NCBI GenBank assembly: GCA_037074765.1
Contig: JBAMDO010000068.1
Span: 183,328 to 247,327 of the forward strand
Origin: Mansonella perstans
Taxonomy: Eukaryota > Nematoda > Chromadorea > Rhabditida > Onchocercidae
Direction of reading: 5' to 3'
DNA: 64,000 bases
Shown: one piece after another, positions 25,354-38,329 of the stretch
Layout of the letters: each line of letters starts with the position of its first letter
Position numbering within the stretch: the first letter of the stretch is position 1
Made by a program: the position numbers and the translations under genes
Notes under the pieces: model-generated
The model's database searches: none
The model's input: the letters and a program-made list of their open reading frames with translations, nothing else
Told to the model about the DNA's origin: nothing

Positions 25354-26979
25354 ATACAACATAGCGTTAGTTGTTTATAGATTGTTTGAATTGGACATAA
25401 TTTTTTGAAAGGCAGCCTATTCATTCTCTGCTTCTAGAATATTTGAAATCATAGAAATAACCTTGGGATCATAATGAAATCTTTTGACAAGTTATTATTT
25501 AGAACCCTGTTAAATTGTTTCTTTTTCAGTGCTTGATTAGTTTGACTAATTAATTAAATACTAATTTCCAACCAGTAGTCTAAGATAATTAAAATATGGT
25601 CTGCGAGGGTAACGGCATGATGATTGGATAATAGAAGTGGGGCTGTTTCCTTTTTAACGTCAAAAGTTTAATTGCAGTCAGAAGTTTTGATTAAAGTTTC
25701 ATTTTCAAATTGACAAAGTGTATTATTTTGAGCCATGTGATCCGTGCTACAAATTAAAAAGCCAAAGTGTCTCTGGCCAAGAAGAGATTGGAAACCACTG
25801 AATTAAGTGAGAAACTAAAAACCTTCAGAAGATTTCATAACATTAATTTATCATAAATGTGTTGTAATTACCACAGCAATAATAACTAAAAGTTATGCAT
25901 ATATAATTTATTCCAGGTGACAAGAATTGATCAACTTACCATAGCTCCAAGATGATGTTCTTGCAAACATTCATTATTTGTGCATGAAATTAAGTATTAC
26001 ATTTTTTATTCATGCTTATGTAAATAAATTTTTAACTCGGGGAAGTGAAAAAGTTTATAAATGATTATTTAGCCAACTATCAATAAACTGCCGAAGTAAT
26101 TTCATTTTTTTGTTTTGCATTTCTCGAATATAAATTGCAGAAATAACATGGCCTATAAATGGTGTGATTCAAACAGACAGAAATATAGTTAATCATGTTG
26201 TTAAAAATATTGATAAACAAATATTAGCGAAGAAGATCATTCAGTAGACTCAGATTTCTTTTTTTCCGCTGATTTAAAACTAAGTTATGTTTGCACTGAA
26301 TGTAATGTTTAATTTTAAATCTTGACTCTGCGATTCATTCCTGACTTGCAATTTGTTAGATAGTTATTTTGAAAAATATTGAAGTAAAACCTAGTAAAGA
26401 ATTGAAATTCAAGAAATGATCGAAGATAATTTCATAAGATGAAAAGATTATAAAATGTTCAGAATGTTACCTCAGAAAATTATTTCAAAAAATCACTCGA
26501 AGAAATTACTTCACCTCCTTTTTGTCAAATTGTAAATTTCTTGTATTTCTTTTTTTTTTTTTTTGTTGCTCTTTTTTCTTATAAAGATTTAAAATGCTGT
26601 TATACCAGCAATAATATACCAATTGTAAACAGCGGAAGTATATAAAATAATATATCCAAACAAACAAAAAAAAAATGAAATTTCGAAGCAATCAATAAAA
26701 ACTTTTCAAAAAAATTGAAATAGCAACAGAAGGGTTTTTCTGTGCAAGAAATTCATTTAAATTCTATTGTAACTGCAAATAATTAAAAGTTGAAGTTGAA
26801 TTTCAAAATCAGTTCCACAGAGAATTATCTAATATCAAGATATTATATATTCCATCTTTTTCAAGTGATGCAATAGAAAATAAATTCAGGAATACACTAC
26901 TTTAGTTCGAATTGTGAAGAAAAATCATGAAAATTTAAGTGTAATTTTTTTTATGATTATAATAACGAAGAAGAAGTGA
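25354..26979. other. Convergent intergenic region
   Basis: AT-rich spacer between the galectin 3' end and the UBR-like gene 3' end. I see no gene, only T- and A-rich tracts (for example near 26550). Confidence 0.6.
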
Positions 26980-29900
26980 TTACTGTATTGAAGTTGTATC
27001 AATAAGTAAGTCGGAAACTTTTTGGAGATGAAATTGAAACGTTTTTAATGTCCATTCTTCAGTAAGCTGTTGAAAATGTTTCTCTGATAGTCCATGATAA
27101 CTGAAAATTTTTTTGATAAAATGAAAAAATAATAAAAACGAAAATAAATCTTTAAAAATTGGTCATTAAAAAATAAAAGGCAAAAGTTAAAAATTTAACA
27201 AAAATTTGAATTATATACAGAATTGTATGGTCATGCAGAATAACAGAGTGAACAATATTTTAAATTGCTTTTTATTTTATGAGTTCAAAATCATCTGATC
27301 ACTATATCCAATAAGCTGTATTACAAAAATCAAAAAAAAATAATATTTAAATTTAGTGTAAGTGTAAGCAATTAATGAAAACAAAACTAGCCTTAAATCA
27401 CCGCAGCTAATTTGAAAATACAGATGACCCCAAATTGCTCCTAATTGATTAAGGATTATTAAAATTGAAGTATCTAGAATTGATAAGAAGCATGCTGTAC
27501 GATTGGCACATTTTCTTGCATGCTTAAATTGAATTAAATTAGTTTAAACTGAAAGAAGAAATGTTTATAGAAAAAAAAAGAATTTAAAAACATTATCAAA
27601 TGATATAGTTCCAGTGCTAAGTGAAAGGAATTGTAGAAAAATAATTTTACTTTTTATCCACAAAATTGCAAATCAATTTTTTCCAGACCAAAAAAAAGGA
27701 TAAAATGATCGCTAAGTATAATTTAAAACTAATGTATTTCCTATTTTACAGTAATCCATGTCTAAAAATATCGAATGGATAAATGCATAAGATAGAAATA
27801 TACCGACATTTCATTATTATAATGAAATTTAAGTATAATATAATTGAATTTAAGCAAAGAATGAAAAAATTTAATTCAATTGCAAAATTTTATTGCACGC
27901 TTAAATTGGATCAAAATTGTTTAAACTAAAAAAGCAAATATTTTTTTAAAAAAAAGGGTATAATGAAATCGAACTTGATTATAAAATTTAATTACAAAGA
28001 AATTAAATTCAATTAAAAATTAGTTCTAAGGTTTATATTGGAATTTAACTTTAGTCATCGAAAAAAAAACAGGTACTATTTAAGGATTAATTTAAATTGG
28101 ACTATACAGCTAGTATAGTCAATTGTGCGACTGCCATAAATAATCACCAGTGACGATTAATACTAATAAGTGTATTTATAAATGCATTTTTAAAAATTAT
28201 GAAAAAATTACTGTTAAAATTGATAAATAATGGCATATTAGTAGTAGCTATAATTAAAAAGCATAATTAAAATTAGCATAATTGAAAAGAAAAAAGCAAA
28301 AAAAAAATTTTAAACTAACAAAAATTAAACGTTTCGCCATATCGAAGCATCTTCTGTCGAGACTTACCAATCGACCACAAATCAAACATAGATATTGATG
28401 TGTTGAGCATAATTTGCACTTTATACATTGCCGAAAACATGCATTTAAAAATAATTCACGGTAAAGTATTGGCGGTTTTACAAGTATGAAACGATGCCAT
28501 TTTAATGGTTCCCCGTACAAACGCTGTAATAATGAATTTAAACAATAACTGTTAGCATAAAATTTTGATAAAATGATATCTCAAGTTGGAAAAAAATTTT
28601 TAACAAGTTACAAAATGATAATTCAAATTTAATGCTTTACAAAAATGATAATACAACATGAAAAACAGAAAAAATTTTACTGATAAATTCCGCAACGACA
28701 ATTATAATCCATTTGCATTCTTATTTTAAATTAAGAATCATTTTTATTCAAATAGAAGAATTTCATTATTCAATATTTATATAAAATTTCTAATAACGCA
28801 TGGGAGTTAAACTGAAAATTAAGATGAAAAAAACGCACAAGGAATATAAAAAACATAGCAAAATAACCTGACGAAAATTTTGTAAGTGAAACCATTGCAT
28901 TACTTCGTCGGTCCATATCTCAACGCGAACCGATGGTAATAAATAAAGTGGAAGCGTGTTTTCACCTGTAAATTCATTGTGAAACATTTTCGAGAAAAAC
29001 CATTTAGATCGGATAAATTGCAATCCATGAATAATTTTGCGATATTTTGAAATGTGAGTGCAAGCTGATAGAAAACAGTCGAGAATTATTTGCCTTTTTT
29101 TTTTCAATCATATCCTGATTAATTCGTTTCGCAGTAATAAAAGTTTATTTGGGTTATGGTAATGTATTATAAATACTGTAACCCGTTCGTAACCGCAATT
29201 CTTATTGTTAAGTACTATAATTTCGTGCGGTATTTAACATTTTTAAAATTACATCTCGTTTACTGTACATCATTAATTTAGCTTATTTCATCATTTATCC
29301 TAATCAATGAAACAAATAAGAATTCGTTCTTTTATTACTTTTTTTTTTCTGCCTTGTATCTTTTTAGCTTTAATCCTTCTTTTCTTCTACTTTCTCACAA
29401 TTATTCAAATATCTGATAATATAATGCTAAGGAAACCTGTTAGTGCCTCGTACATATTCATAAATGTTCCATGGCCTATACGGTAATTTTCATCATAAAA
29501 TTGTATCCCACATTCATGCCATAATTGTAGGGTAAAACGTGAAAAATCCGTGCAAGCATCTTGTAATGCTAATTTATAATCAACTGGAATCTTCAATTTC
29601 CTTTGTTTTTTCTTTTTCAACTTTTTTTTTTAACGACATATGTTGAAATTTAAATACTAAAGATTCTCATATCTATTATTTCGCATTGAATTATCAATTC
29701 ATTCGTCAACTACTTATTGTTACGTTGTTTGTTCATCTGTACGCTATTTAATTATACGAATACAAATTGACTTTTGCTACAATGAACTCACTTCATTATG
29801 CGATAAAAGGTTTGTCATAGTAGATACCCGTCCAGTTGACATGATAGTTTTAACTACAATTCTCGTAACAAACACAAAGAGCTATAAAAGAGGATGAGAG

Positions 29901-32900
29901 ATTAAAAAATTTTATCAATATCACTAGACATATAATAACTGAATTGATTAATCAAGTAGAGAGATTGATCAATCTATTTTTTTACCATGATTAATTCATA
30001 ATTAAAAGATGTTTTTCGGTATAAATATTAGATTTGACTAACAGTTGTAAGTACTGTTTATGCTAAATACTAGCATTAAATGTCAACTATAAATTATTGT
30101 TTTCAGTTTAGCTGCTAATATCGAAACATTTGATCTGATATTAAATTGAAATTTGACTCAAGACATTAGATACATTTTCATACTTATATAATATTAATTA
30201 ATTAAATAAATTTAATCCTTTAATGGTATGTAAAAATATTCGAATAAATCCTAGCACAAAATTCTTTCACTGGTATAATTATTACTATCAAAGATTACTT
30301 CAGAAAAAAAAGAATAAATCTTCCGCACTTTTGCGATATATTTAGCATATGGTTTTTGAGAAGTGATATGAGAAATAATCAATAAAAATTTTGCTTCATT
30401 TGTATTATTTAATGGAAGTTATTAACTACTTTACTAATTAACAATTTTAGAATAAAATCATCTACGTTATAATAATGCATTCTGAGGAATTTAAATAAAT
30501 TTTAAAAATGAATGAATAATTATTACCTCACTACTCATTGATGTTGAATAAAATGCTAACCATACTTCTGATAGCGGCATACGTAACACTGATAAAATTG
30601 CTGTGCGAATGATTATTGCAAGCAAAATCATTTGATAAATGAAACGAAGCAAAGCTAAAATCATTACCACTAAATAATTTCATAAGTTTAATTATCAATT
30701 ATATCAGATTTAATTGCATTCTCATGAAATGATTTTATAAGTGAATTTAATTGCATTTTGCAAATTAATTTCGAAATTGACAACTAATAAATGAAAACCT
30801 TTCTTTTCATCATCAAATAGCCAATCACTTGTGATAACATAAGAGCTCAAACGGATTAATGTTATTTTCAAATTGAGCAGTATCATGGGTATATTTATAA
30901 TTTTTTTCTTCTTCTCTTGCTGAAATCAATAACAAATAGTATGTTGTTAATTTCATATATTTTAAAAACAATAAATCCTCCAGTGTAATTTTTTGGTTCC
31001 AATTTCTAATTCATTATTTTTCATGCTATACGTTTTGGAAAAATTAAAAAAATATTAAATGGAATTCAAAAATAGAAATGATTGCAGATTGCTTAGATTA
31101 TCACAAATGAATCTGATGATATCAAATCACGATTTTTCAATGGATTTGTGTTTGTTACGTAATCACAGTAAACTTTCATTGTAATGAATTTTTTCAAAAT
31201 TTACTCGATATGATTCAACTTTAACATTTTATAATTGAAAGATTGAAATTTTTTATCACTTTGAATTGGTCAACAGTAAATTAAAATATATTGTATTTGT
31301 TTTGAAAAAAAAAATTTTAAATAAAGTTTAAAAGGAAAAAAAATAAGCAAAATTTATACACTCCATGTTATTCCGTATAATTGGGCTAATCTGGAATGCT
31401 CCAAGAAATTATAATCACGATTAAAAAGTTCTGGTGCTAATCGATCATAGCCAAGTGTGAGCTTTTGCCATTCGTATTTTGCAAATTTAATATCTCTCGC
31501 GTCAGCTGCATATCGTATTCCATAAATTATGGTTTCTAAAGTAAGCATTTTTTTTTTTTTTTTTTTTCAGTTATTAAGCAATTCGATGAATTGATTGATT
31601 TGATTTTGCAATGATTGTGACAAATGACAGAAATGAAACAAGTCAAAAAATTTTAATAGGTTGATCTAATGATAATTTAATGATTACATCAAATATCCAT
31701 CTAATATTTTTTTATATATTCCATATTTATTATTGATAACAAATTCTGTGCTAATTATTTTATGTTAAACTAAAACTGTGCTAATTAGTTATGATCAATT
31801 CATTATTTGTGCCTTAATTGTTAATTTGTGATGATAGTTCGTTTCATATTAACGCATATCATGAATTCAATGATAATTTAAAAATGACAATAGTGAGGAT
31901 GAAAATTTCATTAAAATTCAATACTAATATGTAGAACAAAAAAAAAAGAAAAAAAAAACATACTTGAAAGTAGTTCAGAGAGAGGTATTTTTTTGAAGCA
32001 TAACTCGGATGATATAATATTGATTTCACATACATTTCTATAAAACAAATGACAAATTAGTAATGTAAGCTTAAAAATATTCAACTATCTTACGATATAT
32101 GAATAATATCTAGGCGGAATAATTTTTTCGCCTGCTTAATCGTTAATCATATTTCGTTGATGTTTTGTTTGTTCCATCTACATTCTTATTCAACCGATAA
32201 TTTAATTGTACCATCTATGATTGCTCTCTGTTGGCATTTAATTATTTAATCGTTTAATTATGATTGTATATTTCAAATAAATCAAACTGCGGAGTTATAC
32301 TATATGGTAATCAAAAATACTGCAAATGCTGTTCTAAAATTACGGAGTAAAATAAAAAATACTTAAGGAAGCCAATCGCGGAACATTGAACTCTTGCAGG
32401 ATCATCGCAATAAACATCGCGAAATTGATCTGTCCATTTATGACATAAAGCAACAAATTTCGAAAATAACTCCCGATATGCCATGCATCCACTTTGTTTA
32501 CCAGCCTGAAATGTTTCATATATATATTAGACACATATATATGAATAAATTAGCAACTGAAATTACTTCTTAAAAATAAGCAATAATTGGAAAAAATGAG
32601 TAAAAAATAAATGAATAAAAAAATTAAAAAAAAAACACAAGCAGACTATTAGAAAAATAAATAAAAACAAACAACAAACAGGTAAATCAACAAACAAATG
32701 AACAGCAAGAATAAATAACAAATAAATAAAAACAGACAAATAAAAAAGATAGATAGCGAAACAAATAAACATTAAGCAAATAAATAGCGAACAAATAAGC
32801 AATAACAATAAAAAATGATGCAGATAACATATGTATAAAATACATACAATCATAATTCTCCTCACTGGACATAATGTTATAGCCATACTTTCTGTCGGTA

Positions 32901-35563
32901 GTTTTTGATATATTTTATTATTTAATTTATCAATGCCACAGAAAAAAAGTTTATCAATTGCTTTTGTTAGCGATAAAGTAGTAGTCCTTCCATTAAATAG
33001 ATTTAGTCTATAAGCATAACAGATGATCAAAATAGGAAATGAAATTAAAATTGTATTAGAAGTAAATTTGGAAATTTTCATCGAGGTAATAAATTAACCG
33101 TTTTCGTGGAAATTTAATCCTTGGAACAACCGGTAAGATGCAATCTATTGCCTCATAGCATATTGGACATAACTTTCTCACTGTCCATTCAAATCCATGT
33201 GGTTCAAGCAGTGATTGTGATGGATCATACTGAAATAGAGATTTAAAATGATGAAAAAAAAAGAAGTGAAAATCAACAAGATTAATGAACATATAGCAGA
33301 AGATTGTATTTTATTGTGGATAGAGAAAAATAAAATAATATAACAATTTATAGGTAAATTTGAGGGAATAAGTTACTTTTATGATATAGCATTAAATAAT
33401 CTCTGAAAAGGAAAAATATTATTTCCATAAATACAATTCAACATTGATCATTTACAAAAGCTATTGTCATCTTTGAATGATTATCATTTATCACTTGAAA
33501 ATAATCTTCCAGAAAATTATCATTTATTATCTAAAAGCTTATCATTTGTTCATTTAAAAAATTACTGTCTAACTTATTAACTTTTTTTTCTGATAACAAA
33601 AAAATATTAAAAAATAATTTACACAAAATAAAGAATAGAAAAAATAAAGCAAAAATGTTAAGTGATAAATTTCATTCCCCATTATATTTGCAATTGAATA
33701 ATGAATTGTTAGTGATAAATAATATATTAATGATTCTATTTTAACAGTTGAAATCATCGAAATGAAAAGCTACAAACATGATTTATTCCAATGTAATGCC
33801 GGAAGCATGTGAAGTGCACATAATGTCCACATGTACGAACATCTATACCAGCAGGAACATAGACGAAATTTGAAAATTTCGGTGAAAACTGTAACAAAAA
33901 TAAAAATAAGCAGAATTCGAAAAGAAAGATAGAGGGACAGAAAGAGAGAGAAAGAAAGAGAGAGAAAAGTGAAGAGAAAGTGGAATTTTAAGCATATGTT
34001 TTGGCAAATTCTTAAATAAAAACTTCTCTTTCCTCTTATTGACTTATTAGCGTAATACTTGGCATTTGCTTATTGTTGGTTTAATCAACACCTTTAATTA
34101 ATTTCAAATCCATAAGTTTAATTAATTTCAAATCTTCAAATTAAATGTTGTATGCTTTATTCTAAATTTTGCATTTATATAAAATTGATTGAAAATTTTA
34201 TGAAATTTGATAAAACTGACAATATTTAAACATTTCCAGCAGAAAAACTCAAATTGTTTCATCATGAAATCAGTTATGCGAGAGCTTCGATCATCTGTAT
34301 CCGCTAATGGACCACCAGTTTCTGGCATTAGCACCGAATAATGGTTTGACAGAGTTTGTCCAGGGGCTAAAATATTATATTTATCATTTGTGTATTGTTC
34401 AAAATTTAAGTTGAATTAACATACCTATCTTTCTCTATCTAAGGTAACCACATTCATAGGTTAATTTATCCATCCAATAAATATGAATGATTGATAAGTG
34501 AAGGATCAGAGACTAGCATAAAACAATTTGGATGAAGCATTTAATCAAATTTCATCAAAGATGAGGCAAAATTCTTATAAGTTATGTAATATGAAAAATA
34601 CTTCAAAATAAACTAGTAAACAAAAATGCATTATTAATTACTGTATTATTAATGGTATATACGATGCATTGTTGTTAAAGTTAAACGGTACGTCTTTAAT
34701 TACCGTATAACTAATCACTGTTAATTACTACATAATTAATTTTTAACTACCCATCTATCCATTTATCTAGCTTAACCATCTATCTATATTTTCGTTGATT
34801 TAACAAACAAATGAACAAACAAACTATAATTAATTATAACACGACAGAAAAGTCCAAGAGGATATAATAGAGGATCTAATGTTGTATTCCTGCAAAGCGA
34901 ACATATCAATGTTGATGATATTGGCGACATCTGAAGTATCGATTGATTTTCAACATGTAGAATTTCGTCAATATATAATGCAAAAATCTCATTAATTTAA
35001 TAAGCTAACAAACTATTAATGAACTGAATCTAAATGTATAATTTTTTTTCAAAGGTCAGAAAAAAAAAATTAACTTATGGATTATTAGTTAATCAATGCA
35101 AAAGTAAAATATTCAAAGATTAACAAAAATGATTTCGAAGAAAGAATGAGAAGTTAGCGGATTTGATTCTTACCTCTTCCGCAGATTCAACCATTTCTTC
35201 CACTGATTCTTCTTCTTCCTCAGATTCTACTGTTTCTTCCGATGATTCTTCTCCTTCCGACGATTCCGCTGCTTCTTCCGCTAACTCTGCTGCTTCTTTC
35301 GCAGGTTCTTTTATTTCTTTCGCAGATTCCATTGTTCCTTCTGCCGATTCCTCTGTCCCTTCTGTAGATTCCATCATTCTTTCCGCTTCTTCTTCTTTCA
35401 CTGATTCTGCTGCTTTTTCCTCGGATTCTGCTGTCCCTTCCTCAAATTCCATTATTTCTTCTACTGATTCTCCTTCTTTCGCAGATTCCACTGTTTCTTC
35501 CGATGTTTCTCCTTCTTGTTCTGCTGATTCAACTCCTTCTTCCGTAGATTTTGCTGTTTCCAT
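26980..35563 (-). CDS. UBR-family RING E3 ubiquitin ligase (UBR3-like), C-terminal half
   Basis: Minus-strand gene. Exons in order: 35563-35174, 34930-34843, 34366-34221, 33888-33778, 33229-33099, 33007-32848, 32505-32363, 32037-31964, 31535-31362, 30654-30527, 29881-29792, about 29590-29437, about 29114-28868, 28523-28368, about 27540-27400, 27100-26980. Exon 1 is a 130-residue Glu/Ser/Ala-rich stretch. A split RING follows: CSLCRNTT, then GIDVRTCGHYVHFTCF, then KLCPICYEAIDCILP, the layout of UBR1-3. The C-terminal UBLC domain is recognisable in QYLCLICG, HARKCANRTACFL, LGAIWGHLYF and GLSEKHFQQLTEEW. Most phases agree; they fail around 29437-29114, where a run of ten A breaks the frame, and near 27400. 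No UBR box is seen upstream of the TTTTGCAG acceptor before the first ATG. Confidence 0.75.
32580..32820. repeat. (CAAATAAA)n-like low-complexity tract in a UBR intron
   Basis: Degenerate A-rich repeats of AAATAAA/CAAACAAA units with a small GATA run. On the minus strand they create a long hydrophobic pseudo-ORF that is intronic. Confidence 0.8.
33922..33985. repeat. GA-rich simple sequence
   Basis: Runs of GAGAGAAAGAAAGAGAG within the intron between the RING exons of the UBR-like gene. Confidence 0.85.
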
Positions 35564-36559
35564 TTTTTCTTGAACCTATCGATTTCGCTATTGAACTTCC
35601 TGCAAAAGTTGCGAGTATCGAGAAAGACAAATGAAAATTATTTTTTTTACAGCTATGCAGCAGCACTCTGCTATGATGTATTTATAATACAGTGCATACA
35701 AAAAACATTCCTATGATCTATTTCCGTAATATTACCTTCAATACATTTGTGTTTCCACCGCCAAATTCTTTGATCGCTACTAAGTAAAACATACTTAAGA
35801 ATGATATGACGTACTAATTCTGGCGAAAACTGTTGTTTGAATATGTCAAAGCAACTTTTTTCTTTTTAATTTTCCAGGCTTATGTTTATGCAAAATTTGA
35901 TCAGCCCAAACATACAATATAGAGATCATATTACTTTTGCATTATAAGATCGTATTACTTTGATATTACCATTATTTGCAATTATTTGCATCCTGATTGA
36001 TTATCCTTTATTAAACAATTATCAATATTGAAATCATTTATCGGCAAATTTTTTAAAGATCTCATTTTCTGCCAAAAAAATAATTAATTTAAATATAATT
36101 TACAACTTTATAGAAAAATTTTTTTTTTGTAAAATGCTTACAATGTCATTTGCTGTTTCAGTTCAATTTCGAAACTTTATATTCGATAAGTCTAATATTA
36201 AAAAGCAAATTAAATTACTTTAAATTATAAAAAAAAATTAAAAAATTATTTGAAAGATAGCAGCGGTGTAAATATTTTGATGTTGATAGTTTAATTGTGC
36301 ACGAAAATAGCGATTAACGATTAACAAATAGTTTCATTCCAGCTAGAGTTCAAAATTGTTTATCTATTTAATAAATAGACTTGCGAAACAAAATAAAAAA
36401 ATTTTATCGATAAGATAATTTTTTTTTAAATTGCAAATTAACAATTTATTTAAACTAATTATTTGTTTTTGGCAGAAAATTAGATTTAAATATTTAGTTT
36501 ATAAAAAATTTGCCGATAATTAAAAACTAAAAACGATTTCAATATTAATACTTGTCTTT
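35564..36559. other. Spacer upstream of the UBR-like gene
   Basis: Holds the TTTTGCAG acceptor about 36 bases before the UBR-like ATG. An in-frame TAG at about 35578 argues against an upstream coding extension by read-through. Otherwise AT-rich, with no gene seen. Confidence 0.5.
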
Positions 36560-37050
36560 TAGATGATCAATAAAAATTTCTAACTGAAAAATGATAGTCT
36601 TTTAAATGAATAATGATAATCTCTCGACAAATGGTAATCTTTTGGATGATTAACAATAGTAGTTAATTGACAAATGACAATCTTTTAGATGAATTATTAT
36701 TATTAAAATAATAATAATTTTTAATTAACAAATGATGATTTTTTGGATGATAAAAAATAACTTCCAATTGACAAATAGTAAACTTTTAGGTGACAAATAG
36801 TAATCTTTTAGATGGTTAATGATAACTTCCAAATGACAAATAAAGTTTTTGATGAATAATGATAATCTTTTAGATGATATACAGTGATTTTCAATTGGCA
36901 ATGACAATCTTTTTGGTGGTAAACGATTACTTCCAATTGACAAATAATAAACTTTTAGGTATTAATGATAACTTTTTGGATGATCAAAAATAAATTTTAA
37001 TTGATAAATGATAGTCTTTTGGGTGATTGATGATAAATAACGATTAGATC
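36560..37050. repeat. Degenerate minisatellite, about 43-bp unit
   Basis: Repeats of GACAAATGATAATCTTTTAG followed by ATGATTAATGATAACTTCCAATT-type halves, roughly ten imperfect units. Related copies occur at about 33470-33560 (inverted), 56170-56330 and 60600-60700. Confidence 0.75.
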
Positions 37051-37869
37051 ATTCATAATAAAATATACGAGTGTATATTTAGGACACGTATCCTAAATGT
37101 TTGTTGATTAATGTCATACCTAGGTATCAGAATTTTTAGATTACTGCGCCAGTCCGAAAAAATTTAGAACTAAGTTGTACGAATGCAGGATTAGAACGCC
37201 GAATCTTCCCACCTAAATATTCACTGATTAATAAATTGAATTGATTGATGACTCCTTCATTAAACTCCTTAAATAGTAGAATTTTATTCACCACTAGAAT
37301 TCATCAGGATGAGTGAATTTCTTCATAAATACTGCGTTATTGAAAGAAGAAAATTATGTGGCTACAAATATTAATCAAACTTTCCTTAAATTCAACAGTT
37401 TCCAACTTTTTTCACTGAAATAAGTGATCATTTATTTCACTTAATTCTTCAATTTATCAAAGAATAAAATGAATTATTCTGATCAACCGAATAGTTTCAT
37501 TGAAACATATCGATCACCGCGATGCTCGACATGTAAACCGGTAACCTACTCTCATTATTTTCTACCATATAACCATAAAATGATATTACTACAAAAAGAA
37601 TGCAAGCTTTTTACCAATTTATCGCAACTTCACAATTTTCAACTTTTTTAATTCGAATAAGTAGTCGTTTATTTCATATTGAAAAGAAAAAGTTTTGAAT
37701 TGTTATAAATGATTGCCGATAAAATCTTTGCAAAGCAAAAAATAACTGGATAGATGAAATCTAGTTTCATTGTTATGATTTACATCAGTTACTTTTTATT
37801 TATCTGCCTTAATCCATTCTTTTGATCTTAGAAAAAAACAATTGATCTCAGAAAAAATATAAAGCGGAG

Positions 37870-38103
37870 TCACTTAAATAGCCTCTCCCGAAACTCTGGG
37901 TCAGTGACAATTGAGGTAAGTTTAGGTTGAGCGACAGGCTGCTTAACCTGTTTTTCCTTTGTTGAGATGAAACATCGTGTTCTTCGAGGATAGAGTTGAA
38001 GGTACTGAGAGATGACTGCGTTGAGGTGATCGGGCGTCGGACTTTCTGTGTGTTGAAATTGGAATTGAACCCCGAAGGAGTTCATAACTTCAACTTTTTC
38101 CAT
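37870..38103 (-). CDS. Unrecognised 77-residue ORF
   Basis: An open frame from ATG (38101-38103) to TGA encoding 77 residues, starting MEKVEVMNSFGVQFQFQ and ending TDPEFRERLFK. It is hydrophilic and noticeably less AT-rich than its surroundings. It sits inside array sequence as if inserted, because the flanks continue the repeat seen elsewhere. I recognise no domain. It may be a real short gene, one exon, or a captured fragment. Confidence 0.35.
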   Translation of the reverse strand: MEKVEVMNSFGVQFQFQHTESPTPDHLNAVISQYLQLYPRRTRCFISTKEKQVKQPVAQPKLTSIVTDPEFRERLFK

Positions 38104-38329
38104 TGGGATAGGTAGTCATTTATTTCAAAATTAAAAAAAAAAAGCAAGTTCGAAAAAAATTTGATATATCAAGAATGATTATTGGTGAAATCATTGCAAA
38201 GCAAAAAAAACTGAATGGTTGAAAACTTGAAAAAAATCCAGTTTCATTGTTATGATTTACAGCACTTCTTTTTTGTTAATCTGTCTTAATCCATTTCTGT
38301 CACTTGCCTTGAAATACGAAAAAGAAACT

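Noticed and set aside
32563..33081. 172-residue hydrophobic minus-strand ORF
   Set aside because: Only 32848-33007 is exonic, with proper splice sites and phase; the rest translates A-rich intron repeats.
35163..35573. Plus-strand Ser/Asp-rich 136-residue ORF
   Set aside because: It is the antisense of the Glu-rich exon; the minus frame has an ATG and a donor in phase with the RING exon.
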